DNA of 64,000 bases from Rhizocola hellebori (lineage in GTDB: Bacteria; Actinomycetota; Actinomycetes; Mycobacteriales; Micromonosporaceae): NCBI RefSeq assembly GCF_016862955.1, contig NZ_BONY01000052.1, positions 1 to 64,000 of the forward strand, given 5' to 3'. The position numbers and the translations under genes were made by a program. Positions 1 to 8,959 of this stretch are shown piece after piece. Numbering within the stretch: position 1 is the stretch's first letter; every line of letters begins with the position of its first letter. A model generated the notes under the pieces. That model searched no databases and was not told the DNA's origin. It was given only the letters and a program-made list of their open reading frames with translations.

Positions 1-3
1 GAC

Positions 4-55
4 AGCGGCGCGGCGCTGCAACATGGGTGTGCAAGCAACGCGCTGCCGCGCCGCT
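4..55. repeat. Inverted repeat, 11-bp arms
   Basis: Arms 4-14 and 45-55 are perfect reverse complements (AGCGGCGCGGC and GCCGCGCCGCT) separated by 30 nt. It lies 3' of tex, next to the palindromic element at 84-143. It may be part of a composite intergenic repeat or a terminator for a gene outside the window. Confidence 0.5.
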
Positions 56-83
56 AGGAAAGCGGCGCTGCGATTCTGGTGTG

Positions 84-143
84 CTTGCTCTGCACCCATA
101 GGCGCAATTTTGGGTCGGTGTGCGGCTATGGGTGCAGAGCAAG
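84..143. repeat. Palindromic intergenic repeat, copy 1
   Basis: Perfect 17-bp arms at 84-100 and 127-143 (left arm CTTGCTCTGCACCCATA) enclose a 26-nt loop. The element sits just downstream of the tex stop codon. A related copy is found at 63655-63713 at the other end of the window, so this is a dispersed family. A transcript in either direction would form a long hairpin, so a termination or mRNA-end role is plausible. Confidence 0.75.
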
Positions 144-152
144 GGTGTTGGA

Positions 153-2387
153 CTACTTGCTGAGGCCGGCTCGGCGGAGGGCGTCGGCCATGGCGCTGTT
201 GGCGGGGGCGGGGGTGGATTCGCGTCGTTGGCCGCCGCGGTTTTGCTGAGGGCGGCCACCGGGCTCGCGTTTGCCGGAGGTGGGTTTGTCGGCGGACGCG
301 GTGGTGTGGTCGTCCTCGAGGCGGAGCGTCAACGAGATCCGCTTGCGGGGGATGTCGACCTCGAGCACCTTGACCCGCACCACATCGCCGGGCTTGACGA
401 CCTCGCGGGGGTCCTTGATGAAGGTGCGCGACATCGCCGACACGTGCACCAGGCCGTCCTGGTGCACGCCGATGTCGACGAAGGCGCCGAAGGCGGCCAC
501 GTTGGTGACGACGCCCTCCAGGATGAGTCCGGGCACGAGGTCCTTGAGTTCCTCGACGCCGTCGGCGAAGGTCGCGGTCTGGAAGGCCGGACGCGGGTCG
601 CGTCCCGGCTTCTCCAGCTCCTTGAAGATGTCGGTGACGGTCGGGATGCCGAAGGTGTCGTCGGCGAAGTCGGCCGGTTTGAGCTTGCGCAACGCGGTCG
701 AGTTGCCGATGACCTCCGTCCCGGCGGCCTGCATGATGCGGCGCACCACCGGGTAGGCCTCGGGGTGAACGCCGGACGCGTCGAGCGGGTTGTCGCCGTC
801 GGGGATACGCAGGAAGCCCGCGCACTGCTCGAAAGCCTTGGGCCCCAAGCGCGGGACCTCTTTGATCGCGGTCCGGGTGCGGAACGGCCCGTTGGCGTCG
901 CGGTGCGCCACGATGTTCATGGCGAGGCTCTCGCCGATGCCGGAGACGCGGGTCAGCAGGGGAACAGAGGCGGTGTTGACGTCGACGCCGACCGCGTTGA
1001 CGCAGTCTTCCACCACCGCGTCAAGCGAACGCGACAGCTTGCTCTCGGCGAGATCATGCTGATATTGGCCGACCCCGATGGATTTGGGATCGATCTTCAC
1101 CAGCTCGGCGAGCGGGTCCTGCAGCCGGCGTGCGATCGAAACGGCTCCGCGAAGCGACACGTTGAGGTCGGGCAGCTCTGCTGAGGCGTAGGCGGAAGCG
1201 GAGTAGACCGAAGCGCCGGCCTCCGAGACCACGATCTTCGTCAGGCTCAGCATCGGGTACTTCTTGATCAGGTCACCGGCCAGCTTGTCGGTCTCCCGTG
1301 AGGCGGTGCCGTTGCCGATCGCGACCAGCTCCACCTTGTGCTTCTGGCACAGCACCGCGAGCACGGCCAGCGACTCGTCCCACTTGTGCGCGGGCACGTG
1401 CGGGTAGATCGTCTCGGTGGCCACCACCTTGCCGGTCGCGTCGACCACCGCCACCTTGACCCCGGTACGGAAACCCGGGTCGAGACCGAGCGTGGGCCTC
1501 GTACCCGCCGGAGCGGCCAGCAACAGGTCACGAAGGTTCGCCGCGAAGACCCGCACCGCTTCGTCTTCGGCGGTGGCGAACAGGCGACCGCGAAGGTCGG
1601 CGCCGATCCGGAACAGCACCCGGGTCTTCCAGGTCAGCCGCACGGTGTCGAGCAGCCATGAACCGCCGCAGCCAAAGTGGACGGCGATGCGCTCCTCGTA
1701 GTTCTCCTCGCCCGGCTCGAGCACCAGGTCGAGGATCTCCTCCTTCTCGCCGCGGAACAGGGCGAGGATCCGGTGCGAGGGCAGCTTGGTGAACGGCTCG
1801 GCGAAGTCGAAATAATCCGAGAACTTCGCGCCTTCGGTCTCCTTGCCCTCGCGCACCTTCGAGGTGACGTGCCCGCGGTTCCACATCAGCTCACGCAGAG
1901 CGCCGATCAGGTCGGCGTCCTCGGAGAAGCGCTCGATGAGGATGGCACGGGCGCCGTCGAGCTCCTCGGCGGTGTGGGCGGTGACGTCATAGCCGGGGTC
2001 GGCGAGAATCGCGTCAGCGAGCGGCTCAAGCCCTGCCTCGCGCGCTATTTGTGCCTTGGTACGCCGCTTGGGCTTGTAAGGCAGGTAGATGTCCTCAAGG
2101 CGGGCCTTGGAATCGGCCTCCATGATCTGCGCTTCCAGCGCCTCGTCCAGCTTGCCCTGGGAGCGGATCGATTCGAGGATGACACCTCGCCGTTCCTCCA
2201 GCTCACGCAGGTAACGAAGCCGCTCCTCGAGCGTGCGCAGCTGCGCGTCGTCGAGTTCCTCGGTGGCTTCCTTGCGGTAACGCGCGATGAACGGCACCGT
2301 CGCCCCGCCGTCGAGAAGCTCTACCGCTGCTTGCACCTGGCGCTCGCGCACCCCGAGCTCATTGGCTATCCGCTGAAGAACAGTCAC
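153..2387 (-). CDS. tex: Tex-family RNA-binding transcription accessory protein
   Basis: The 744-residue product is a full-length Tex protein. Tex binds nucleic acid, associates with the transcription machinery and affects transcript turnover in several bacteria. Visible parts in order are the helical Tex N-terminus, a YqgF/RNase H-like section beginning at [10 protein letters not shown], helix-hairpin-helix segments and a C-terminal S1 domain near residues 618-689 ([20 protein letters not shown]), followed by a 55-residue basic, disordered tail. The GTG start overlaps the upstream gene's TGA (GTGA), so it is translationally coupled to the mannosyltransferase gene before it. This is an unusual partner for tex. 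Confidence 0.96.
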   Translation of the reverse strand: MTVLQRIANELGVRERQVQAAVELLDGGATVPFIARYRKEATEELDDAQLRTLEERLRYLRELEERRGVILESIRSQGKLDEALEAQIMEADSKARLEDIYLPYKPKRRTKAQIAREAGLEPLADAILADPGYDVTAHTAEELDGARAILIERFSEDADLIGALRELMWNRGHVTSKVREGKETEGAKFSDYFDFAEPFTKLPSHRILALFRGEKEEILDLVLEPGEENYEERIAVHFGCGGSWLLDTVRLTWKTRVLFRIGADLRGRLFATAEDEAVRVFAANLRDLLLAAPAGTRPTLGLDPGFRTGVKVAVVDATGKVVATETIYPHVPAHKWDESLAVLAVLCQKHKVELVAIGNGTASRETDKLAGDLIKKYPMLSLTKIVVSEAGASVYSASAYASAELPDLNVSLRGAVSIARRLQDPLAELVKIDPKSIGVGQYQHDLAESKLSRSLDAVVEDCVNAVGVDVNTASVPLLTRVSGIGESLAMNIVAHRDANGPFRTRTAIKEVPRLGPKAFEQCAGFLRIPDGDNPLDASGVHPEAYPVVRRIMQAAGTEVIGNSTALRKLKPADFADDTFGIPTVTDIFKELEKPGRDPRPAFQTATFADGVEELKDLVPGLILEGVVTNVAAFGAFVDIGVHQDGLVHVSAMSRTFIKDPREVVKPGDVVRVKVLEVDIPRKRISLTLRLEDDHTTASADKPTSGKREPGGRPQQNRGGQRRESTPAPANSAMADALRRAGLSK

Positions 2388-3592
2388 AACTGGCCATTAT
2401 GGTGCCCCGCCCCCAGTAGGGCTGGCTGCGGGGCCAGGTTGGGACGTTCTGGTACTTCCAGCTCGGCCGGTTGTGGAACGGGCACCAGGAACAACAGGGC
2501 CAGTCCGACCCACACGTAGGCGTTGCTGCCCAGGAAGCCGTCGATGCCGGAGAAGTGGACCGCCCAGAGCCAAACCAGGCTGCTGCACAGCACGGCATAC
2601 ATCGCGGCCGCGGCGAGGCGATGCCGGCGGGTTCCGGTGTCGGCCAGCACGATCAGGGCGGGGATGAACCAGACGAGATGATGCACCCAGGTGATCGGAC
2701 TGATCAGGCAGGCCACGATGCCGGTGACGGCAAATCCGGCGCGATCGTCGGCGGCGAGCGCGGCTCGGCGGGCCTGACGGGCCCACACCACGAGCAATGC
2801 CAGCACGGCGCCCGCCCAGAAGACGCCGCCGGGCGAGGGTGGGTGCAGACGGGCCAGGATGCCCTGCACCGACTGGTTGGAGACGTAATAGAGCACGCCT
2901 ATCCGGTTGGTGTCCCACAACGCGTCTGTCCAGTAGACCAGCGACTCGGTGGGCGCCACGTTGGCCGCGAACAGGGTGGCCGTGACCGCAACCGCCGTTG
3001 CCACCAGGGCGGGCCGCCTGCGCGCGGTCACCAGCAGGTAGACGATGAAGATGGCCGGGGTCAGCTTGATCGCCGCGGCCAGCCCTATCCCTATCCCGGC
3101 CCAGCGCTGCCGGCCCGTGGACAGCAGCCAGAGATCCAGGTAGACCAGCGCCACCAGAAGCAGGTTGACCTGGCCGAAGCTGACGGTGTCGCGGACCGGC
3201 TCGAGCATGGCGAACAGGCAGGCGGCCAGCACGAAAGTGAACCAGCGATTCCAGCCTTGGCGCTTGGCGATCGGATCGACGAGCCAATAGAGCAGCGCCG
3301 CCGAAGCGGCAACGGTCAGCGCGACACTGACCGCGACCGCCTGATGCCAGGTGAACAGCAGCATCGGCAGCATGCACAGGGCGGCGAAGGGTGGATAGGT
3401 GAAGCCGTAATGGGTACCCGGACGAACATAGTCGTAGATAAGGCCGCCATCGTGGATCCAGTGGTGGATCGTTCCGTAGTAGACGCCGACGTCGAACCAT
3501 CCGCGCTTGCCGGGGACCATCGTGATGAAGATGGTCACGGCCAATGCCAGCAGGGCGACCTGAATCCAGTGTCGTCGCGTTATGCCGGCCAT
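2384..3592 (-). CDS. GT87 (DUF2029) polyprenol-phosphomannose mannosyltransferase, MptC-like
   Basis: This 402-residue polytopic membrane protein has about ten hydrophobic segments. GT87 enzymes transfer mannose from polyprenyl-phosphate-mannose to lipid-linked mannans outside the membrane. Family-like stretches include [50 protein letters not shown] and [11 protein letters not shown], resembling mycobacterial Rv2181 (alpha-1,2-branching enzyme) more than PimE. I chose the ATG at 3592 (MAGITRRHW). The longer reading frame upstream runs antisense-free through the neighbouring gene in another frame and is not used. It overlaps the previous gene by 13 nt and tex by 4 nt. Linkage specificity is inferred. 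Confidence 0.85.
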   Translation of the reverse strand: MAGITRRHWIQVALLALAVTIFITMVPGKRGWFDVGVYYGTIHHWIHDGGLIYDYVRPGTHYGFTYPPFAALCMLPMLLFTWHQAVAVSVALTVAASAALLYWLVDPIAKRQGWNRWFTFVLAACLFAMLEPVRDTVSFGQVNLLLVALVYLDLWLLSTGRQRWAGIGIGLAAAIKLTPAIFIVYLLVTARRRPALVATAVAVTATLFAANVAPTESLVYWTDALWDTNRIGVLYYVSNQSVQGILARLHPPSPGGVFWAGAVLALLVVWARQARRAALAADDRAGFAVTGIVACLISPITWVHHLVWFIPALIVLADTGTRRHRLAAAAMYAVLCSSLVWLWAVHFSGIDGFLGSNAYVWVGLALLFLVPVPQPAELEVPERPNLAPQPALLGAGHHNGQL

Positions 3593-5058
3593 CGCACCCC
3601 GGCCCGCCACAGCGTGACCGCAGCCAGCGCACTGCCGGCGGCGGCCAGTCCAAGCTGTGCCACGGTCGGGGGATACCCATCCGGGAGCACGACAATCGCC
3701 AAGATGGCGCAAAGCGCGGCGCAGTAACGCCGGGCCGCGCCGGGCGGTGCCGCCGCGGCGATCGGGATCAGTCCCCACAACAGGTACCAGGGCCGCGTCG
3801 CCGGACCCAGTAGCGCGAAACCGGCCAGGCTGAGGCCGAGCGCGTAGACGGGACTGTGCCGATGCCACGCCACGAGCGCGGTCGCCGCAGCCGCCGCAAT
3901 GCCGATCCAGCGCCAGGTCGGCACGGCCAGCGCGGCCAGGTCGGAGCCGAGCGAGCGCAACACCTCCCCGGTGAGCCTGCCTATGGCGCTGCTCAACGAC
4001 CAGTTGCTGGCCGAGACCGGGGTGTCCAGAGCCGACATCCAGCCATATCCCGTCCCCGCCGCGAAGGTCGCCGCGACCCCGGTGGCCAGCGCGACCGAGG
4101 CCGTGCCCAGCACCGCCTTGACGCGCCTGCCCGCCGATCCGGCCCATAGCCGTGTGAACGCTGTGCCCGCCACCGCCTTGACACGGCTGCCCGCCGACCC
4201 CGGCCACAGCCGGGCAACAGCTTTGCCTTGGTGGCTTGCCTGATCTGATGCAGCTTTGACCCGGATGCCGGCCGGGTCCGCCCAGCACCAGGCCACCGCG
4301 AGCAGGCCAAGCGCGGCAGGCGCTTTGACCAATCCGGCGAGCGCCACCAAGACAGCGCCCGGGATCGGATAGCGGGCCGCCACGGCTAGTCCGGCCACGA
4401 GAAGCCCCATCATCACCGCGTCGTTGTGCGCTCCGGCCACAAAGTGCAACAGCACCAACGGGTTCAGCGCGCCCAGCCAGAGCGCGGCGGCCGGGTCGAC
4501 CTGGCAGATCCGGGCCAGCCGGGGCAGGAAGAACACGAGCAGGCCAAGGCCGGCCAGGGCGACCACTCGCAACCCGGCCACCCCGGCGATCACGTCTGAC
4601 TGCGCCACCTGCGCCACCGCCGCCGCGATCCGCAGGAACACCGGCCCATAGGGCGCTGGGGTGTCCCGCCAGATCATCGGCACCTGATCGGCCAGCGGGC
4701 CGCCCAGATGCGATGGCCCGAAGCGATAGACGTCGATCCCGGCAACGACCATCGCGCCCTGCGCGAGGTAGCTGTACACGTCGCGGCTGAACAGCGGCGG
4801 CCCCAATGCCAAGGGCAGCAACCACAGCAGCAGGGTGCGCCGCAGCCAGCTTTCGCTGCTCGGCAGGGCCTTGCCCAGCGCCCACCAGGCCGAGATGAGC
4901 ACGATCAGTCCAAAGTAGACAACGATCAGCCCGGCGTCGGCGTGCGGGCGCAGCGTCAGCACCGGCAGCGCGCCGGAGGCCAGGCCGCCGCCGGCCAACG
5001 CCACCGAGCCGGCCACGCCAAGCCACCGGCAGGAGCGCGGGTCAGGATAAGGACTCAT
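3580..5058 (-). CDS. GT-C alpha-(1->6)-mannopyranosyltransferase, MptA/MptB-like
   Basis: This 492-residue integral membrane protein has a large set of hydrophobic helices and an acidic first-loop motif (FSRDVYSYLAQG) typical of GT-C mannosyltransferases that use polyprenyl-phosphomannose. It fits MptA/MptB, which extend the alpha-1,6 mannan backbone of lipomannan-type glycolipids. An ATG start at 5058 is preferred over a TTG at 5067. Both overlap the previous gene's end. An odd feature is a central insertion of two to three copies of a roughly 20-residue unit (core RVKAV.GTA) encoded by a 60-bp DNA repeat. The insertion probably lengthens a loop between membrane helices. Confidence 0.87.
   Translation of the reverse strand: MSPYPDPRSCRWLGVAGSVALAGGGLASGALPVLTLRPHADAGLIVVYFGLIVLISAWWALGKALPSSESWLRRTLLLWLLPLALGPPLFSRDVYSYLAQGAMVVAGIDVYRFGPSHLGGPLADQVPMIWRDTPAPYGPVFLRIAAAVAQVAQSDVIAGVAGLRVVALAGLGLLVFFLPRLARICQVDPAAALWLGALNPLVLLHFVAGAHNDAVMMGLLVAGLAVAARYPIPGAVLVALAGLVKAPAALGLLAVAWCWADPAGIRVKAASDQASHQGKAVARLWPGSAGSRVKAVAGTAFTRLWAGSAGRRVKAVLGTASVALATGVAATFAAGTGYGWMSALDTPVSASNWSLSSAIGRLTGEVLRSLGSDLAALAVPTWRWIGIAAAAATALVAWHRHSPVYALGLSLAGFALLGPATRPWYLLWGLIPIAAAAPPGAARRYCAALCAILAIVVLPDGYPPTVAQLGLAAAGSALAAVTLWRAGVRWPA
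4100..4219. repeat. Two 60-bp tandem repeat units inside the MptA/B-like gene
   Basis: Units 4100-4159 and 4160-4219 match at 41 of the first 50 positions and keep the reading frame (20 codons each). A more diverged third unit follows toward 4290. At the protein level the repeated core is RVKAV followed by GTA or a similar triplet. This looks like an in-frame duplication that produced an extended loop. Confidence 0.75.
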
Positions 5059-6121
5059 GGACCGCAAGGAAACCGCTCACCGCAGCATCCCAGCCAAAGG
5101 TCTCCGCCCGAGCTCGCGCCGCAGCGCGCCGCTGCGGCTCGGGCCGCGCCAGCAACTCGTAGACGCCGCCGGACAGATCCTCTCCGGCGACCGCCGCCCC
5201 GGCTTGGCCGATCACCGCTGGGAGTGCGCTTGACGAGCTGACCACTGTCGGGGTACCGCAAGCAAGCGCCTCAAGCGCGGCAAGCCCGAAGGTCTCGATC
5301 GGGCCCGGGGCGAGGGTGAGATCGGCGGTGGCCAGCAGACTCGCCACGGCCGACCGGTCGCTGAGAAATCCGGTGAAGGTGACCGGCAATCCGGCCGCCT
5401 CCGCCTCCAGCCGGCCGCGCAGGGGCCCGTCACCGGCCATCACGAGCGTGGCCGCCACCCCATCGGCGAGAAGGGTTTCGAGGGTGCGCAAGGCCCGCGC
5501 GGGGCGCTTTTCCGCCGACAATCTGGTGCAGCACACCATAAGCAGCTCATCGGGTTTGGCGAAGCTCGCCCGCAGCAAGCTGTCGTGTTTGGACGGATGG
5601 AACAGGTCGAGGTCGACCCCGAGCGGAACCTGCGTGACGTTGCCGGCTCCGATCCGCGCGAACTCCCTTGCCGCCCAAGCGGTGGTGCAGATGACGCGGT
5701 CGTAGTGCCGGGCCGTGGCCCGGTTCAGCCTGGCCGACAGGGCCGGCAAGGGCAGCAGGCCGTCAAGACTCTCGTGCGAGACCATGACCGAGGGCACGCC
5801 TTCCCGCTTGGCCCAGCGGCCCGTCCAGCGCAGGGTGGTCCGATCGGAAACCTCTATCCGGTCGGGCTTGAGCTCGCCCAGCACCTGCGACACCGCCCGA
5901 TTGTTGAGCAGCAACCGATATCCGCCCATCATGGGAACCAGGGGGGCCGGCAGCTCGACGACGCGGCCGTGTTCGGTCAGCTCATCGGCGTGATCGGGGC
6001 CGGGGATCACCAGGACGGGTTCGTGACCCGCGGCCGCGTAACCCTTGCCCAGCTCGCGCAGGGCTGTCCGCAGCCCGCCGGAGCGGGGCATGACAAAGTT
6101 GGCCAGCCGCACAATCCTCAT
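5042..6121 (-). CDS. GT4-family glycosyltransferase
   Basis: The 359-residue GT-B enzyme begins with a nucleotide-sugar transferase Rossmann pattern (RSGGLRTALRELGKGYAAAG) and carries the C-terminal donor-binding EX7E motif in ETFGLAALEALACG. It probably uses GDP-mannose in the cytoplasm, because it lies between other mannosyltransferases. That donor is inferred. The start at 6121 is fixed by an ATGA overlap with the upstream gene's stop. Adding the 19 residues upstream would add an Arg-rich, non-homologous leader. It is co-transcribed with its neighbours. Confidence 0.9.
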   Translation of the reverse strand: MRIVRLANFVMPRSGGLRTALRELGKGYAAAGHEPVLVIPGPDHADELTEHGRVVELPAPLVPMMGGYRLLLNNRAVSQVLGELKPDRIEVSDRTTLRWTGRWAKREGVPSVMVSHESLDGLLPLPALSARLNRATARHYDRVICTTAWAAREFARIGAGNVTQVPLGVDLDLFHPSKHDSLLRASFAKPDELLMVCCTRLSAEKRPARALRTLETLLADGVAATLVMAGDGPLRGRLEAEAAGLPVTFTGFLSDRSAVASLLATADLTLAPGPIETFGLAALEALACGTPTVVSSSSALPAVIGQAGAAVAGEDLSGGVYELLARPEPQRRAAARARAETFGWDAAVSGFLAVHESLS

Positions 6122-7224
6122 GCCGCGCCGACCGCGGCCCGGTAGTGACCGATCAGCTCGTCGCCGAGCGCGCTCCACGTTCTTGAGGCCACCGCGTCGA
6201 AGGCGGCCACGCCGTACTCCTTGCGCATCCGCTCATCGGCGGCCAGCTCCGCGATCGCGCGGGCGAAGGCGGCGGCGTCGCCCGGTGGCACCAGGATGCC
6301 GGTCTGGCCGGGCTTGACCAGGTCCACCGGCCCGCCGACCGCGGGCGCCACCACCGGAACGCCGCTGGCCATGGCCTCCTGAACGGTCTGGCAGAAGGTC
6401 TCGTAGGGTCCGGTGTGGACGAACACGTCCAGGCTCGCGTAAAGCCTGGCCAACTCGGCGCCCCGGCGCGGCCCGAGAAAGCGTGCGTTGCCCAGCCTTC
6501 GCTGCACCGCCCCCCGCATCGGGCCGTCCCCCACCACCACCAGCTGGACGCCGGGCAGCTTCGCCGCGTCTTCGAGCAGCTCCACCTGCTTCTCCCGGGC
6601 GAGCCTGCCCACATATCCGACGAGCACCTCGTCGTTGGGCGCCAACGATCTTCGGAGCTCGTCATCGCGGCGGCCCGGGTGAAACAGGGCCGTGTCCACG
6701 CCCCGGCCCCACATCCCGACCCTGGGCACGCCGTGCTCGACCAGCTGGGCGGCGGTCGAGGTGGACGGCGCCAACGTCATCGTGGCGCGCGCGTGCAGGC
6801 GCTGGATTACCTTCCAGGACACCACCTCGGTCAGACCCAGGCGGTAGGCGCGGGCGTAGCCCGGCACATCGGTCTGATAGATCGCCACGATCGGCAACCC
6901 GAGCTCGGCCGCGGCCTTGGCCCCCCAGGCCCCGAGCACGAACGGGCTAGCCAGGTGCACCACATCGGGCCGGAAAGCGGCCAGGATCCGCCCGAGCCGC
7001 CGGGTCGGCAACGCCAGCCGCACCGTGGAGTACCCCGGCATCGGGATGGATCTGAGCCTCACCACGGGATGCGGATCAGCACTGTCCACAAGCGACACCG
7101 GACGCGGCGCGATGACCAGCACCGCATGCCCACGCGCGGTCAGGTGACCCGCGATCCGCGCCACCGAGTTGGCGACACCGTTCACCTCGGGCAGGTAGGA
7201 CTCCGTGATGATCACGACCCGCAT
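6118..7224 (-). CDS. GDP-mannose-dependent alpha-mannosyltransferase, MgtA-like (GT4)
   Basis: This 368-residue GT-B enzyme starts MRVVIITESYLPEVNGVANS, the pattern of mycobacterial MgtA (Rv0557), which mannosylates glucuronosyl-diacylglycerol in an alternative lipomannan anchor. The EX7E-type motif is present as ETFCQTVQEAMASG. The ATG at 7224 was chosen because the 55 residues before it lack family similarity and run into the divergent toxin-antitoxin promoter. It is the first gene of the minus-strand operon MgtA-GT4-MptA/B-GT87-tex, every junction of which overlaps. Confidence 0.9.
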   Translation of the reverse strand: MRVVIITESYLPEVNGVANSVARIAGHLTARGHAVLVIAPRPVSLVDSADPHPVVRLRSIPMPGYSTVRLALPTRRLGRILAAFRPDVVHLASPFVLGAWGAKAAAELGLPIVAIYQTDVPGYARAYRLGLTEVVSWKVIQRLHARATMTLAPSTSTAAQLVEHGVPRVGMWGRGVDTALFHPGRRDDELRRSLAPNDEVLVGYVGRLAREKQVELLEDAAKLPGVQLVVVGDGPMRGAVQRRLGNARFLGPRRGAELARLYASLDVFVHTGPYETFCQTVQEAMASGVPVVAPAVGGPVDLVKPGQTGILVPPGDAAAFARAIAELAADERMRKEYGVAAFDAVASRTWSALGDELIGHYRAAVGAA

Positions 7225-7310
7225 GCTCGAAACCGTATGAAGATCACCAGTCCGCGGGGAGTCGCCCGTGCGACCTCTTGGCAAAGACGGGTCGAACAAC
7301 CGGAACCGCT

Positions 7311-7334
7311 TTTGTCTTAGTACTGGCGTACTAT
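7311..7334 (+). promoter_or_regulatory. Toxin-antitoxin promoter with palindromic operator
   Basis: A perfect AGTAC/GTACT inverted repeat (7319-7323 and 7328-7332) overlaps a -10-like TACTAT at 7329-7334, eight bases before the antitoxin ATG. TTGTCT at 7312-7317 could be a weak -35. The arrangement suits autorepression by the antitoxin, and the short leader suggests an almost leaderless transcript. Confidence 0.5.
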
Positions 7335-7341
7335 TCACGTC

Positions 7342-7503
7342 ATGGGCGATGAGGTCAAAGCCGGCTCCATGGACGAGCTCCTTGCGCACATCCCGGTCAC
7401 CGAGGAGGGCAAGGCCCGGTGGCGCGCGCGTCTAGCCGAACTAGACGCCAAATGGACCCCCGAGCGGCGCGAGGAGCTACGAAAGCAGCTCGGTCTGTCA
7501 TGA
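7342..7503 (+). CDS. Small putative antitoxin (53 aa)
   Basis: The product is MGDEVKAGSMDELLAHIP at its N-terminus, followed by a charged, helical C-terminus rich in Arg, Glu and Leu. It has no recognisable DNA-binding domain of a large family. Its stop overlaps the toxin start as ATGA (7500-7503), the usual layout of an antitoxin-toxin operon. I infer that it neutralises the PIN-like toxin by wrapping it with its helical tail. A palindrome covers its promoter, consistent with autoregulation. The family is unknown to me. Confidence 0.75.
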   Translation: MGDEVKAGSMDELLAHIPVTEEGKARWRARLAELDAKWTPERREELRKQLGLS

Positions 7504-7880
7504 CTATTCGGCTAATCCTCGACACCTCTGCGGTCGCAGAGTATGTCAAGGGTTCGATCCACGTTGGGGAGCTGCTCGCCGAGCTCCACGACGAAGCAGC
7601 GGAAGTTCGTTTCGCGGTGCCGGTGACCTGTCTCGCCGAGGCTGGCCTGGCTGCCGTGAGCCCGGAATCCTTGCTGTTACTCGCGAGTCACCAACGTGCG
7701 GCCGTCATTCCGGTCTCTGCGGAGCGATGGCGCGACCTGGTAAACCTCACCAAGCTGATGGGCAGTGTGCTGCATGCCGCGCCCTTCCTCGTCGCGATCA
7801 ATCGGGACGACTGCTACCTCCTGACGGCGACGCCCCAGCGTTATCCCGACACAGATCTTGTTATCGACATAGGTCAATAG
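7500..7880 (+). CDS. PIN-domain-like toxin (VapC type)
   Basis: The 126-residue protein begins MTIRLILDTSAVAEYV, the first beta strand and catalytic Asp (D8) of PIN ribonucleases, with Glu47 in a CLAEAG helix. The later acidic residues are not in the usual DALIAAT/TRD setting. Instead the sequence reads AAPFLVAINRDDCYLLTA, with Asp103/104 as possible substitutes. This variant resembles a PIN-like group common in actinobacteria. It probably cleaves RNA when free of the antitoxin. Activity of this divergent active site is uncertain. It is translationally coupled to the antitoxin gene. Confidence 0.82.
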   Translation: MTIRLILDTSAVAEYVKGSIHVGELLAELHDEAAEVRFAVPVTCLAEAGLAAVSPESLLLLASHQRAAVIPVSAERWRDLVNLTKLMGSVLHAAPFLVAINRDDCYLLTATPQRYPDTDLVIDIGQ

Positions 7881-7917
7881 TCACTCGCGGTCGACATTGG
7901 TCAATGGTCTTGCGGTC
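7864..7917. repeat. 27-bp imperfect direct repeat at toxin 3' end
   Basis: TCGACATAGGTCAATAGTC at 7864 recurs as TCGACATTGGTCAATGGTC at 7891, a 27-bp period spanning the toxin stop codon. The remaining intergenic stretch to 8185 holds no gene that I can support, only the liv promoter. Confidence 0.6.
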
Positions 7918-8119
7918 GCTGGACGCCGGTGGCGATGCCGGCGCCTGGCGATCGCTCTGTTGCCGTGCCGGTGGCTGTGTGGCCGGTATGTGCTGTATTG
8001 CCGGTGTTTTGGGCTCCGGTGCAGGTCAAGATGATCACTGCGGCGGGCCTTCCAATGTTTTTGCACTGCCCGTAACCGAACTGTGATGCTTCCGGCGTGT
8101 GCTCTGACTGTCACGGCTA

Positions 8120-8147
8120 TTGACCTGGCGGTGACACCTTGTTTAAT
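8120..8147 (+). promoter_or_regulatory. Predicted promoter of the liv operon
   Basis: TTGACC at 8120-8125 and TTTAAT at 8142-8147 are separated by 16 bp, close to the housekeeping consensus. They lie about 40 bp before the first liv gene. It is the best promoter in the 7881-8185 gap. Confidence 0.55.
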
Positions 8148-8185
8148 CATCGGTAACTTGTGACGCGCGACACACAGGAGTGGGC

Positions 8186-8959
8186 TTGCTGCAGGTAACC
8201 AACCTAGAGGTCGTATATGACGACGTCGCCCTGGTGCTTCGCGGCATCAGCATCCGGGTGGCGCCCGGTCAGATCGTCGCTCTGCTCGGCGCCAACGGTG
8301 CGGGCAAGACCACTTTGCTGCGCGCGGTGACCGGGCTACTTGATGTGCACGAAGGGGAAATCACCAAGGGATCGGTGTCCCTGGACGGCACCCCCATCCA
8401 CAAGCTCCGGCCAGCCGCAGTGGTACGTATGGGAATCGGGCAAGTGATGGAGGGCCGGCGCATCTTCGCCGAGCTTTCGGTCGAGGAGAACCTTCGCCTC
8501 GGCGGTCATACCAGCTCAGGGTCGCACAAGGAGCGGCTTGAGCGTTGTTACAGCCTTTTCCCGGTACTGGCCACGAGAAAACGAAGCACGGCAGGTTATC
8601 TGTCCGGGGGAGAGCAGCAGATGCTCGCGATGGGACGAGCGCTGATGGCCTCACCGAAGTACCTGCTGCTCGACGAACCCAGCCTGGGCCTCGCGCCGAA
8701 GCTGGTCGAGCAGATCCGCGACCTCATCGTGCAGATCAACGCGAGCGGGACAGGGGTGCTGCTGGTCGAGCAGAACGCGACCATGGCGCTGTCGATCGCC
8801 TCGCACGGCTATGTCATGGAGAACGGGAAGATCGTGCTCGACAAGCCGTCGGGCGAGCTGCTGGCCGATGAGGACATCCGGGAGTTCTACCTCGGGTCCC
8901 ACACCAAGTCCTTCAGGGATGTCAAGCACTACCAGCGCCGGAAGCGGTGGTTGTCGTGA
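8186..8959 (+). CDS. livF: Branched-chain-type ABC transporter ATP-binding protein LivF
   Basis: The 257-residue ATPase of the HAAT importer class has Walker A GANGAGKTT, signature LSGGEQQ and Walker B LLLDEPS. It energises uptake through the LivHM pore. I chose TTG at 8186 because AGGAG (8176-8180) sits five bases before it and the product then begins MLQVTNLEV, as in the family. GTG at 8180 would overlap that ribosome binding site. The C-terminus carries an extra basic stretch (HYQRRKRWLS). It is first in the operon livF-livG-acyl-CoA ligase-livH-livM-binding protein. Confidence 0.93.
   Translation: MLQVTNLEVVYDDVALVLRGISIRVAPGQIVALLGANGAGKTTLLRAVTGLLDVHEGEITKGSVSLDGTPIHKLRPAAVVRMGIGQVMEGRRIFAELSVEENLRLGGHTSSGSHKERLERCYSLFPVLATRKRSTAGYLSGGEQQMLAMGRALMASPKYLLLDEPSLGLAPKLVEQIRDLIVQINASGTGVLLVEQNATMALSIASHGYVMENGKIVLDKPSGELLADEDIREFYLGSHTKSFRDVKHYQRRKRWLS

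Noticed and set aside
2384-5026. A long frame joining the GT87 gene to sequence antisense-free upstream
   Set aside because: Only the last 402 codons match a protein family. The remainder lies over the MptA/B-like gene in another frame.
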